Part shown: piece after piece, positions 1-6,877 of the stretch
Numbering within the stretch: position 1 is the stretch's first letter
Layout: every line of letters starts with the position of its first letter
NCBI GenBank assembly: GCA_003565815.1
Contig: PXAS01000072.1
Coordinates: 1 to 19,677 of the forward strand
DNA: 19,677 nt
Reading direction: 5' to 3'
Source of the DNA: PVC group bacterium
GTDB lineage: Bacteria > Verrucomicrobiota > Kiritimatiellia > SS1-B-03-39 > UBA6053
The notes under the pieces: model-generated
Database searches by the model: none
Told to the model about the DNA's origin: nothing
The model's input: only the letters and a program-made list of their open reading frames with translations
Program-made: the position numbers and the translations under genes

Positions 1-82
1 GAGGGGCTGGAGGGTGTGGTCCATGGCGGCAAGGAGGCAGGCGAGTTCGAGGTTCGGATTTTAATATTCTCTTAAAAAGGGC

Positions 83-111
83 TTGCCGTGGGCGGGACTT
101 TATGCGATAGG
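83..111 (+). promoter_or_regulatory. possible promoter upstream of the S10 operon
   Basis: A TTGCCG box at 83-88 is followed after 17 bases by GATAGG (106-111), preceded by TG at 103-104 as in an extended -10. Each box is a partial match (4/6 and 3/6), so this is a weak candidate. It is the best-placed pair upstream of the structured leader, and no good alternative was seen closer to rpsJ. Confidence 0.22.
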
Positions 112-140
112 CCCCATTCCCTTTCTTGGCCAATCGTGAC

Positions 141-438
141 GCTCTGCGGCGGGGAAATCCGCCGTTGTGAGAGCCAATCATGAAAACAGAACGCTTTCAC
201 TTCCCGAGAGGGAAGGGACTTGGCCGGTTGCAGGTGCTTGAACAAGGAGCTGCAGGGCGTTTGAAAGTACGGAAAATTCAGATGATCACGGCGGACGATC
301 CGTCGACTGGGTTTTTCCGAGATGCCCCCCGGGCACCCCGCAAGGGTGGGTTCGGGGACAATTCAGTCCATGGCCACGGCGGTATCGCCGGGCCACAGGG
401 AGGTTCGATCGAGCCGCCCGCATTTACTGAGGAAACAT
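141..438 (+). promoter_or_regulatory. structured 5' leader of the S10 operon mRNA
   Basis: This roughly 300-base stretch before rpsJ has no convincing gene but holds a series of hairpins. GCTCT..AGAGC encloses CGGCGG/CCGCCG (141-174). CTTCCC-GAGA-GGGAAG has a GNRA tetraloop (200-215). GACG-ATC-CGTC lies at 294-304. TGCCC/GGGCA (323-335) competes with CACCC/GGGTG (334-348). A strong stem with a single bulged A, GGCC-A-CGGCG / CGCCG-GGCC, spans 372-394, and GGTTC-GATC-GAGCC spans 403-416. None is followed by a T-run, so they are not terminators. In Gammaproteobacteria ribosomal protein L4 (encoded downstream here) binds the S10 leader to control the operon. A similar autoregulatory role is inference; no known leader class was recognised. 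Confidence 0.4.
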
Positions 439-747
439 ATGAACGGTCAAAAAATACGTATCAGATTGAAAGCGTACGATCACCGGGTGCTCGACCAGTC
501 CGCAGGAGACATTGTCGAGACCGCGAAACGTACGGGGGCCCGCGTTGCGGGACCGATTCCGATGCCCACGCGCATCGAACGGTTCACCGTCAACCGCAGC
601 CCGCACGTGGACAAAAAGTCCATGGAACAGTTCGAAATCCGCACACACAAGCGGATGTTGGACATCATCGAGCCGACCGCCAAAACCGTGGATGAGTTGA
701 AAAAACTCAATCTACCCGCAGGCGTGGACATCACCATCAAGATTTGA
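439..747 (+). CDS. rpsJ: 30S ribosomal protein S10
   Basis: S10 is a component of the 30S head and also acts as the antitermination factor NusE. The 102-residue product has the family length and signatures: KIRIRLKAYDHRVLD at the N-terminus, the GPIPMPTRIERFTVNRSPHVDKKSMEQFE segment in overlapping form in the middle, and a C-terminus ending in DITIKI. The start was chosen at the ATG preceded by GAGGA eight bases-scale upstream; a longer in-frame extension (to 322) runs through leader hairpins and has no family resemblance. It is the first gene of the ribosomal operon, followed by rplC after 11 bases. Identification is secure. Confidence 0.97.
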   Translation: MNGQKIRIRLKAYDHRVLDQSAGDIVETAKRTGARVAGPIPMPTRIERFTVNRSPHVDKKSMEQFEIRTHKRMLDIIEPTAKTVDELKKLNLPAGVDITIKI

Positions 748-758
748 GGAGATTGACC

Positions 759-1391
759 ATGAACGCAATTATTGGCAGAAAAGTCGGCATGACCCAGATT
801 TTCGACGACAACGGGGTGCAAATTCCGGTGACCGTCATTGAAGCGGGTCCCTGTGTGGTGGTGCAACGCAAAAACGCCGAGAGCGACGGTTACGATGCCG
901 TGCAGCTCGGTTTTGTGGAGCAAAAACCGCAACGCCTTGGCAAAGCCGCCCTCGGTCGCTTTGCAAAAGCGGAAGTCACCCCCCGTCGCTTCCTGCGCGA
1001 ATTCCGTTGTGAAGCGGACAGTGCGCTGAAATCCGGCGACGAAGTCAAAGCCGACGTCTTCAAGGACATTACCCACGTGGACATTTCCGGGGTGAGCAAA
1101 GGACGCGGTTTCCAAGGGGTGGTCAAGCGCTACAACTTTGGCGGCGGTCGCGCCTCCCACGGCGGCAAATCCCATCTGCGCTCTCCCGGCTCCATCGGTT
1201 GTCGCGAATGGCCGGGCCGCGTCTTCAAAAACAAGAAGATGCCCGGACAAATGGGCAACCGCAACGTCACCACACAGAATATCAAGGTCGTACAAGTACG
1301 CGAGGAAGACAACGTCATTTTGGTCAAGGGCTCCGTCCCCGGACCGAACGGCGGCTTGGTTCTCGTGCGCAAGGCCATCAAGAAAGGTTGA
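759..1391 (+). CDS. rplC: 50S ribosomal protein L3
   Basis: L3 is an early-assembly 50S protein that binds 23S rRNA near the peptidyl-transferase centre. The 210-residue product opens with IIGRKVGMTQIFDDNG and has the conserved VSKGRGFQGVVKRYNFGGG and ASHGGKSHLRSPGSIG segments, in which the L3 loop approaches the catalytic centre, followed by PGQMGN. A GAGGAG Shine-Dalgarno overlaps the end of rpsJ and sits well spaced before the chosen ATG; an upstream TTG (744) inside the rpsJ stop region is unnecessary. Its length matches the family (about 205-215). It lies between rpsJ and rplD in canonical order. Confidence 0.97.
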   Translation: MNAIIGRKVGMTQIFDDNGVQIPVTVIEAGPCVVVQRKNAESDGYDAVQLGFVEQKPQRLGKAALGRFAKAEVTPRRFLREFRCEADSALKSGDEVKADVFKDITHVDISGVSKGRGFQGVVKRYNFGGGRASHGGKSHLRSPGSIGCREWPGRVFKNKKMPGQMGNRNVTTQNIKVVQVREEDNVILVKGSVPGPNGGLVLVRKAIKKG

Positions 1392-1399
1392 GGACCCCC

Positions 1400-2044
1400 A
1401 TGAGCAAACTTCCCATGAAAGATTTACAGGGCAAGTCCGCCGGAGAATACGATATTTCCGACGATTTGCTGACCTTCGACAAGGGCCTTCAGGCGGTACA
1501 GGACGCGGTGGTGAACTACCGCGCCAATCTCCGTCAAGGTTCCGCTTCCACGCTTGGCAAAGGCGAAGTGGCCGGCAGCGGCAAAAAACTTTGGAAACAA
1601 AAGGGCACCGGTCGCGCCCGCACCGGACTGCGCCAATCTCCGATTTGGCGTGGGGGCGGCGTGGTCTTTGGACCCAAGCCCCGCGACTACAGTCGCAACC
1701 AGAACCGACGCGAAGCCCGTCTGGCCTTCCGCCGCGCCTTCAGTGAAAAAATTGCCGCCGGTCAAGTGATCGTCGTCGAGGACCTGAGCGTGCCGCAACC
1801 CAAGACCCGCGAATTCGCGGCATTGATGACCGGTCTCGGGGTGAGAGCCCCGGCGATCTTTGTCACCGACACCGTGAAGACCGACGTGGTTCGCGCCGCC
1901 CGCAACATTCCCCGCGTTGAAGTCACCACCGCCGACTCCCTGCACACTTACCAAGTGCTGCGGTATCCGACGCTGGTCATCACCCGCGCCGCCATGGCCG
2001 TGATCGAAGAACGACTTCTCAAAGCCAAAGGAGGCCAGGCATGA
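1400..2044 (+). CDS. rplD: 50S ribosomal protein L4
   Basis: L4 is a 50S protein that lines the exit tunnel; in E. coli it also represses its own operon by acting on the leader. The 214-residue product shows the tunnel-loop signature KGTGRARTGLRQSPIWRGGG and FGPKPRDYS, then the globular part ending in TLVITRAAMAVIEERL. The chosen ATG lies eight bases after the rplC stop, with GAGGA overlapping that stop. A second in-frame ATG five codons later is a possible alternative. The reading frame stays open far upstream through rplC, but that part is only a shadow. The 3' end overlaps rplW by four bases (ATGA), implying translational coupling. Confidence 0.96.
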   Translation: MSKLPMKDLQGKSAGEYDISDDLLTFDKGLQAVQDAVVNYRANLRQGSASTLGKGEVAGSGKKLWKQKGTGRARTGLRQSPIWRGGGVVFGPKPRDYSRNQNRREARLAFRRAFSEKIAAGQVIVVEDLSVPQPKTREFAALMTGLGVRAPAIFVTDTVKTDVVRAARNIPRVEVTTADSLHTYQVLRYPTLVITRAAMAVIEERLLKAKGGQA

Positions 2045-2325
2045 AGCCCGCCCATCAAGTGATTGATACCATCCTGCTGACCGAAAAGGGCACCGTCCTG
2101 ACCGAGCAGCACAACCAGTACACCTTCAAGGTGTATCCGTCCGCCAATAAAAACGACATCAAAGCGGCGGTGGAATCCCTGTTCAAAGTACACGTCACCA
2201 ACGTGCGCACCATGAACCGGATCGGAAAGAAAAAACGTGAACGCCGCCCGAATTATGGACGAACCTCCGCTTGGAAAAAAGCGGTGGTGACCCTGAAAGA
2301 AGGCGAAAGCATCGACCTCACCTAA
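2041..2325 (+). CDS. rplW: 50S ribosomal protein L23
   Basis: L23 sits at the tunnel exit of the 50S subunit and docks trigger factor and the signal recognition particle. The 94-residue product matches bacterial L23: an ILLTEKGTVL opening, YTFKVYPSANKNDIKAAVE in the core, then VTNVRTMNRIGKKKRERRP, the basic rRNA-binding extension, and WKKAVVTLKEGESIDL at the end. The start ATG overlaps the rplD stop, and a strong AAAGGAGG Shine-Dalgarno (2027-2034) lies inside rplD. Position between rplD and rplB is canonical. Confidence 0.96.
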   Translation: MKPAHQVIDTILLTEKGTVLTEQHNQYTFKVYPSANKNDIKAAVESLFKVHVTNVRTMNRIGKKKRERRPNYGRTSAWKKAVVTLKEGESIDLT

Positions 2326-2339
2326 TTGAAAGTATCCTT

Positions 2340-3164
2340 ATGGCTTTAAAAACTCGCAAACCCACGACACCCAGCAACCGTTTCACGGTGCTGTCCGATT
2401 TCGCGGGACTCGACAAGGTCCGCCCCCAGGCGAGCCTGACCGAGCCCAAGAAATCCAAAGCCGGCCGCAACTCCGCCGGTCGCATCACCGTCCGCCACCG
2501 CGGTGGCGGACACAAAAAACTGTACCGCCGCATTGATTTCAAGCGGGACAAAGTCGGCGTGCCCGGCAAAGTCGCCACCTTGGAATACGACCCCAACCGT
2601 TCGGCAAACATTGCCCTCATCCACTATGCGGACGGCGAAAAGCGATACATTCTCGCGCCCGTCGGCCTCAAGCAGGGCGATCAGATTGTGGCCGGTTCCG
2701 GCGTACCCGCGAAAGTGGGCAACGCCCTGCCGATCAAGGAAATTCCCTTGGCCACGGTGATCCATAACATTGAGCTTCTGCCTGGCGGCGGCGGCAAAAT
2801 CGTTCGCAGCGCCGGCGCCGGGGCGCAGTTGATGTCCCGGGATGAAACCTACGCGCAGATCAAACTTCCCTCCGGTGAAATCCGCATGATTCACGTGAAC
2901 TGCGTGGCCACCGTTGGACGCGTGGGCAACAGTGAACACGAATCCCGCTCTCTCGGCAAGGCCGGGCGGAAACGCTGGATGGGCATCCGGCCCACCGTTC
3001 GCGGTGTGGCGATGAACCCGGTGGACCACCCCATGGGCGGTGGCGAAGGCCGCACTTCCGGTGGCGGCCATCCCGTGACCCCCTGGGGCAAAATCACCCG
3101 TGGCAAGAAAACGCGCAAGCGCAGCAAGACCACGAATAAATTCATCGTCAAACGGAGGAAGTAA
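2340..3164 (+). CDS. rplB: 50S ribosomal protein L2
   Basis: L2 is one of the most conserved 50S proteins; it is required for subunit joining and peptidyl-transferase activity. The 274-residue product has the N-terminal SAGRITVRHRGGGHKK segment, the OB-fold/SH3 core, and the C-terminal NPVDHPMGGGEGRTSGG region containing the conserved histidine, followed by HPVTPWGK and a basic tail. The ATG chosen gives the MALKTRKPTTPSNR start typical of the family; the frame stays open upstream into rplW, which is a shadow. No strong Shine-Dalgarno is seen before it, unlike its neighbours, so coupling to rplW 14 bases upstream may matter. Confidence 0.97.
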   Translation: MALKTRKPTTPSNRFTVLSDFAGLDKVRPQASLTEPKKSKAGRNSAGRITVRHRGGGHKKLYRRIDFKRDKVGVPGKVATLEYDPNRSANIALIHYADGEKRYILAPVGLKQGDQIVAGSGVPAKVGNALPIKEIPLATVIHNIELLPGGGGKIVRSAGAGAQLMSRDETYAQIKLPSGEIRMIHVNCVATVGRVGNSEHESRSLGKAGRKRWMGIRPTVRGVAMNPVDHPMGGGEGRTSGGGHPVTPWGKITRGKKTRKRSKTTNKFIVKRRK

Positions 3165-3167
3165 TTC

Positions 3168-3434
3168 ATGGCACGTTCCATTAAAAAAGGCCCGTACGTT
3201 GACGAAAAGTTGTACACCAAAGTCACCAAGATGAATGAGGGCGGGCGCAAACAGGTCATCAAGACCTGGTCACGCCGCTCCATGATTCTTCCCGACTTCG
3301 TCGGACACACCATCGCGGTGCACAACGGCAAGGTGTTTATCAATGTATTCGTCACGGAAAACATGGTGGGTCACAAGCTTGGGGAATTCGCGGTCACCCG
3401 CTCCTTCAAGTCCCACGGCATTTCCAACAAATAA
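3168..3434 (+). CDS. rpsS: 30S ribosomal protein S19
   Basis: S19 is a 30S head protein that pairs with S13 near the A-site tRNA. The 88-residue product starts MARSIKKGPYVDEKL and carries the family signature TWSRRSMILPDFVGHTIAVHNGK and the GHKLGEFAVTRSF motif. A GGAGG Shine-Dalgarno (3154-3158) inside the end of rplB precedes the ATG, which follows the rplB stop by three bases. It is the last gene of this operon: a rho-independent terminator follows 22 bases after the stop. In the usual gene order rplV, rpsC and rplP would come next; they are absent here. Confidence 0.96.
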   Translation: MARSIKKGPYVDEKLYTKVTKMNEGGRKQVIKTWSRRSMILPDFVGHTIAVHNGKVFINVFVTENMVGHKLGEFAVTRSFKSHGISNK

Positions 3435-3456
3435 TGCACACGCATGTGTGTACGAG

Positions 3457-3486
3457 AAAAGCCCCGCTTGCCGGGGCTTTTTTTTT
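3457..3486 (+). terminator. rho-independent terminator of the S10 operon
   Basis: A perfect 10-bp stem (3457-3466 with 3472-3481) has a GCCCCG/CGGGGC core and a 5-base loop, and ends in nine consecutive T. On the minus strand the arm's A-run also gives a T-run, so it could act bidirectionally and also stop transcripts arriving from fcl. Confidence 0.92.
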
Positions 3487-3617
3487 GTCCCCGTACGGAT
3501 GGGGCGCAGCGGGTTGAAAAAAAGAAGGCGGATGATTCCACGTCAGGTTCGAGGGGCCGGGCGAGGTCTTCTTTGGCCTCTTCGACCACGCGGTGAAAGG
3601 CGGAAATTTTTTTCAGG
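3487..3617. other. convergent intergenic region with possible gene remnant
   Basis: No intact gene is supported between the terminator and the end of fcl. On the minus strand, just past the fcl stop, a stretch (about 3634 down to 3520) reads as plausible protein with a GC-rich third-position pattern, but it has only a TTG start, no Shine-Dalgarno, and its frame runs on through the terminator into antisense rpsS. It may be the relic of a gene lost when the ribosomal operon was interrupted here. Confidence 0.25.
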
Positions 3618-4580
3618 TCACCGTCCGCTTTCAAGAAGGAAATCGGCGTAGGTCTTTTTCAGGCCGATTTTCAGCGGGATGCGGGGGGACCATCCGAGTG
3701 CGGTGATTTTGCCGGTGTCGAGGCATTTCCGGGGCGTGCCGTCGGGCATGTGGGGGTTGGTCAGGATGCGCCCTTGGAAGCCGACGGTCTCGGCGATGAG
3801 GGTGGCGAGTTCGCGAATGGGAATGTCTTTGCCGGTTCCGATGTTGACCACGTCGGGCGGGGACTCGGTTTCCAGCAGGTGGAGCAGGGCGGCCGCGAGG
3901 TCATCGGCATGCAGGAATTCGCGCCGGGGCGTGCCCGTGCCCCAAATGGTGACGCTGTCGGCGCCGGAGACTTTGGCTTCGTGAAAACGGCGCAGCAGAC
4001 CGGGGATGACGTGGCTGTGTTCGGGGTGGTAGTTGTCGCCGGTTCCGTACAGGTTGGTGGGCATGGCGCTGTGATAGCAAAGGCCATATTGCCGCCGGAC
4101 ATAGGTGCAGAGTTTGAGGGCGGCGATTTTGGCGAGGGCATAGGCCTCGTTGGTGGGTTCCAGGGGGCCGGTGAGGAGCGCGTCTTCGCGGAGCGGTTGG
4201 GGCGCGTCCCGCGGATAAATGCAGGAACTGCCGAGATTGAGCAGGCGGGTGACGCCGTGCTTGCGGGCGGCTTCGATCACGTTGAGGGCAATGAGGAGGT
4301 TGTCCCGCATGAATTCGGTGGGGAAACTGCGGTTGGCGTGTATGCCGCCCACTCTGGCCGCGCAGAGGATGACGGTTTTGGGTTGATGCCGGGCGAAAAA
4401 ATCATTCGCCGCGCCCGCATCGAGCAAATCCAAGGACTCGCGGGACCGGGTGAGAATGTTCCCGTATCCACGCGCCTGGAGGGCGCGGACCACGGCGCGG
4501 CCCACCATCCCCCGGTGTCCGGCCACAAAAATAGGCGTGGGAATGGAGACCAAGGGTCCCTGTGGGGGTGTTGATTGCAT
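3618..4580 (-). CDS. fcl: GDP-L-fucose synthase (GDP-4-keto-6-deoxymannose epimerase/reductase)
   Basis: The enzyme epimerises GDP-4-keto-6-deoxy-D-mannose at C3 and C5 and reduces C4 with NADPH to give GDP-L-fucose, a cytoplasmic donor for fucosylated surface glycans. The 320 residues match the family length. It is an extended short-chain dehydrogenase with the nucleotide-binding GHRGMVG (21-27), the ARVGGIHAN segment, the catalytic GSSCIYP (Ser118-Cys120) and YALAK (Tyr147, Lys151), and RREFLHADD near 219-227. The start is the ATG 18 bases after the gmd stop, with no good Shine-Dalgarno. Co-transcribed downstream of gmd, which supplies its substrate. Confidence 0.93.
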   Translation of the reverse strand: MQSTPPQGPLVSIPTPIFVAGHRGMVGRAVVRALQARGYGNILTRSRESLDLLDAGAANDFFARHQPKTVILCAARVGGIHANRSFPTEFMRDNLLIALNVIEAARKHGVTRLLNLGSSCIYPRDAPQPLREDALLTGPLEPTNEAYALAKIAALKLCTYVRRQYGLCYHSAMPTNLYGTGDNYHPEHSHVIPGLLRRFHEAKVSGADSVTIWGTGTPRREFLHADDLAAALLHLLETESPPDVVNIGTGKDIPIRELATLIAETVGFQGRILTNPHMPDGTPRKCLDTGKITALGWSPRIPLKIGLKKTYADFLLESGR

Positions 4581-4598
4581 GCCGAAGTCCGCAAATGC

Positions 4599-5627
4599 CT
4601 ACGGTTTTTCTTCCAAATCGGCGAGGGTTTGCTTTACGGCGCTTTCGCGGCGGGCGAGGTTTAGATCGGATTCCACCATGACCCGCACCAATTCTTTGAA
4701 GGTCACGCTTGGTTCCCATCCCAATTGGCGTTTGGCTTTGGAAGGGTCGCCGATGAGCAGATCGACTTCGGTGGGGCGTTCGTAACGGTCGTCGTGCTCC
4801 ACGTATTCTTCCCAGTCCAAATCCAGCAAGGCGAAGGTTTCCTGAACGAACTCTTTCACGGAATGGGTTTCGTTCGTGGCGATCACGTAGTCGTCCGGCT
4901 CGTCCTGTTGCAGCATCATCCACATCGCCAACACGTAGTCCGGGGCGTAGCCCCAGTCGCGTTGGGCGCTCAGGTTGCCGAGGTACAGTTTATGCTGGAG
5001 GCCGAGTTTGATGCGGGTGGCCGCACGGGTGATTTTCCGGGTGACGAAGGTTTCGCCGCGGCGGGGGGATTCGTGGTTGAATAGGATGCCGTTGCCCGCG
5101 TGAATGCCGTAGGACTCCCGGTAGTTGACCGTGAGGTGGTAGGCATAGGCTTTGGCGCAGGCGTAAGGACTGCGGGGATAGAAGGGCGTGGCTTCGGTTT
5201 GCGGCACTTCCAAAACCTTTCCGTACATTTCCGAGGAGGAGGCCTGATAGAATCTCGCTCCTTTCAGGCCCACCTTGCGCATGGCTTCCAGCACGCGCAC
5301 CGTGCCCAGGCCGGTGACGTCGGCGGTGTACTCGGGCGTGTCAAAGGACACCCGCACATGGCTTTGCGCGGCCAGGTGATAAATCTCATCCGGCTGCACG
5401 TCATACAGGAGACTGCCGATATGCGAGGAGTCGGTGACGTCGCCGTAATGGAGGAACAGCTTGGTCCCACGAATGTGCGGATCCTGATACAGATGATCGA
5501 TGCGTTCGGTATTGAAGCTCGAGGCACGGCGAATGATGCCGTGAACTTCATAGCCTTTTTCCAAGAGGAGTTCCGCGAGGTATGAGCCGTCTTGTCCGGT
5601 AATGCCAGTGATGAGTGCTTTTTTCAT
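4599..5627 (-). CDS. gmd: GDP-mannose 4,6-dehydratase
   Basis: Catalyses NADP-dependent conversion of GDP-D-mannose to GDP-4-keto-6-deoxy-D-mannose, the first step to GDP-L-fucose (and to GDP-rhamnose or perosamine in other pathways). The 342 residues are typical. Motifs: GITGQDG (8-14), the RRASSFNTERIDHLY segment characteristic of GMD, HLAAQSHV, the active-site SSSEMYG (130-136) and YACAK (Tyr155, Lys159), FNHESPRRGETFVTRK, and the C-terminal RPTEVDLLIGD. The ATG directly follows an extended -10 box with no Shine-Dalgarno. fcl follows immediately, so the pair makes GDP-fucose. Divergent from the XylR-like regulator. Confidence 0.95.
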   Translation of the reverse strand: MKKALITGITGQDGSYLAELLLEKGYEVHGIIRRASSFNTERIDHLYQDPHIRGTKLFLHYGDVTDSSHIGSLLYDVQPDEIYHLAAQSHVRVSFDTPEYTADVTGLGTVRVLEAMRKVGLKGARFYQASSSEMYGKVLEVPQTEATPFYPRSPYACAKAYAYHLTVNYRESYGIHAGNGILFNHESPRRGETFVTRKITRAATRIKLGLQHKLYLGNLSAQRDWGYAPDYVLAMWMMLQQDEPDDYVIATNETHSVKEFVQETFALLDLDWEEYVEHDDRYERPTEVDLLIGDPSKAKRQLGWEPSVTFKELVRVMVESDLNLARRESAVKQTLADLEEKP

Positions 5628-5636
5628 AAGGCCGCC

Positions 5637-5645
5637 ATTGTATCA
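5637..5645 (-). promoter_or_regulatory. extended -10 promoter of gmd-fcl
   Basis: On the minus strand TGA-TACAAT (TGn plus a 5/6 -10 box) lies nine bases before the gmd ATG. No clear -35 box is present at 16-18 bases, as is common for extended -10 promoters. Transcription would begin two or three bases before the start codon, giving a nearly leaderless mRNA. Confidence 0.45.
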
Positions 5646-5664
5646 TTTTTTTCTGTTCACGCCA

Positions 5665-5678
5665 TACGATAAATCGTA
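5665..5678. promoter_or_regulatory. inverted repeat, candidate operator
   Basis: A perfect palindrome TACGAT-AA-ATCGTA lies in the 73-base divergent region. It sits between the gmd -10 box and the -10 box of the regulator, so a bound protein could affect both promoters. The adjacent regulator is the obvious candidate binder; this is inference, because AraC-type domains more often bind direct repeats. Confidence 0.4.
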
Positions 5679-5681
5679 AGT

Positions 5682-5687
5682 TATACT
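5682..5687 (+). promoter_or_regulatory. -10 box of the XylR-like regulator
   Basis: TATACT (5/6 match) lies 13 bases before the chosen ATG, directly next to the inverted repeat. No convincing -35 box is seen, which would fit a weak or activator-dependent promoter. Confidence 0.35.
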
Positions 5688-5700
5688 TGTGAAAAAACGC

Positions 5701-6876
5701 ATGAGCAATCAAATCCGGGTCATGTTTGGTTTCAGTGGTTCCTTGCAGGAAGATTTGGAGCGGTATCAAGGGGTGATGAAAGTCGCCCTCCGGGAGGGGT
5801 GGCAGGTCTTGGGGGTTCATGAACAATTCGAACGGAGTCTCACGCGTCTGGTGGAAGCGGGTGCCGTGGATGCGGTGATTGGCGATTTCATCAGCGAGGC
5901 GTGGCTGGGCGATTTGCCCGACAGGATTCCCATGGTGCATCTGGGGCGCCACTTGCTGTCCGATCGCATTTCCGCGGTGGCCGTGGACGCGGCGGAGGTG
6001 GGAAGGCGCGCCGCGCGTCACCTGCGTTCCACCGGCTACAAAACCGTTCGCGTGCTTGCCCATTCCGGCCACGCCGCCTCCGCCATGCAGGCGGAAGCCT
6101 TCGCACGGGAAATGGGGACGGACCCCGAAGGGCTCACCCTGCGCACCCCGGAGGAACTTTGGCGAATATTAGAGAAAAAAACAGGGACAGACCCCGAAAA
6201 TTCGGAAGCCGAAACGGGGACAGACCCCGAAAATTCGGAAGCTGAATCGGGGACAGGCCCCGTGGGGGTGTTCTGTTTTTCCGATTTTCAGGCGCGCCAA
6301 GTGGTGTTGGGAGCGGCGCGGAGGGGAATCCGAGTGCCGGATGCGTTGGGGGTGCTGGGGGTGGGAGATCGGTTTTGGGACGGGGTGGCGGCGGGGATGG
6401 GCTTGAGTTCCATTCCTTTGCCGCAGGTGGCCTTGGGCAGTCGGGCAGCGGAATTGCTGCGAGAACGTTTGCGGGGACAGGCCCCGCGCGGCGTGCGTTT
6501 GCCCCCGGGAGAAGTCATTCCCCGGGAAAGCACCCTGAGAAGTTCGTTTGGCGGACGCCTGCAGGCGGAAGTGGAGGGCATTTTCAGGAGCAAGCTGGCG
6601 GATCCCCCGGACATGGGGTCGCTGTCGCGGCGGGTGGGCCTGTCCCGGCGCGCTTTTGAACTGGCGTTTCGCGAAGAGACGGGCACCACGCCCTACGCCC
6701 GTCTTTTGGATCTGCGCCTTGCCGAAAGTCAGCGCTTGCTTCGTCACACGGACTGGTCGGTTTCGCGGATCGGCGAGTTGGTGGGATATCCCGATCCCGG
6801 ACGGTTCAGCGCTTTTTTCCGTCAACGCGCCGGCATGAGCCCCGCACAATGGCGGGAGGCGCGAAGGGAGGTTTGA
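5701..6876 (+). CDS. XylR-like transcriptional regulator (sugar-binding sensor plus AraC HTH)
   Basis: The 391-residue product has an N-terminal periplasmic-binding-protein-like sensor of the LacI/XylR type (about 1-270; NQIRVMFGFSGSLQEDLERY at the start, IPMVHLGRH, the VDAAEVGRRAARHLRSTGY helix) and a C-terminal AraC-type double helix-turn-helix (about 284-390; LSRRVGLSRRAFELAF, then SRIGELVGYPDPGRFSAFFR). Such proteins sense a carbohydrate ligand and control sugar genes. It is divergent from gmd-fcl and may regulate them or itself. The start was set at ATG because an upstream GTG (5689) would lie against the -10 box. A repeat expansion lengthens the sensor between residues about 157 and 187. 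The specific ligand is unknown; the usual AraC-first helix is well preserved. Confidence 0.85.
   Translation: MSNQIRVMFGFSGSLQEDLERYQGVMKVALREGWQVLGVHEQFERSLTRLVEAGAVDAVIGDFISEAWLGDLPDRIPMVHLGRHLLSDRISAVAVDAAEVGRRAARHLRSTGYKTVRVLAHSGHAASAMQAEAFAREMGTDPEGLTLRTPEELWRILEKKTGTDPENSEAETGTDPENSEAESGTGPVGVFCFSDFQARQVVLGAARRGIRVPDALGVLGVGDRFWDGVAAGMGLSSIPLPQVALGSRAAELLRERLRGQAPRGVRLPPGEVIPRESTLRSSFGGRLQAEVEGIFRSKLADPPDMGSLSRRVGLSRRAFELAFREETGTTPYARLLDLRLAESQRLLRHTDWSVSRIGELVGYPDPGRFSAFFRQRAGMSPAQWREARREV
6181..6261 (+). repeat. in-frame tandem repeat with GGGGACAGACCCC element
   Basis: Two 33-base units (6181-6213 and 6214-6246, two mismatches) and a partial third (6247-6261) lie inside the regulator gene. 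Each begins with a (G)GGGACAG(A/G)CCCC hairpin core, and each full unit then has the palindrome CCGAA-AA-TTCGG. They encode TGTDPENSEAE repeats. Further single cores lie at 6114-6126 and 6473-6485 in the same gene. The core resembles a REP-like palindromic element that I recall as dispersed in several bacterial phyla; that link is from memory. Confidence 0.8.
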
Positions 6877-6877
6877 A

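Noticed and set aside
1..75. Possible end of a plus-strand gene (stop at 73-75) or start of a minus-strand gene (ATG at 22-24)
   Set aside because: Both strands read as plausible short peptides and too little sequence is present to choose; no Shine-Dalgarno on the minus strand.
141..438. tRNA, SRP RNA or riboswitch in the leader
   Set aside because: A GGTTCGATC string resembles a T arm, but its stem does not pair as one and no acceptor or anticodon arm is present; no known SRP or riboswitch core was recognised.
180..695. Open frame starting in the leader and overlapping rpsJ
   Set aside because: It runs out of frame through rpsJ, has no family resemblance and crosses the leader hairpins; rpsJ is certain.
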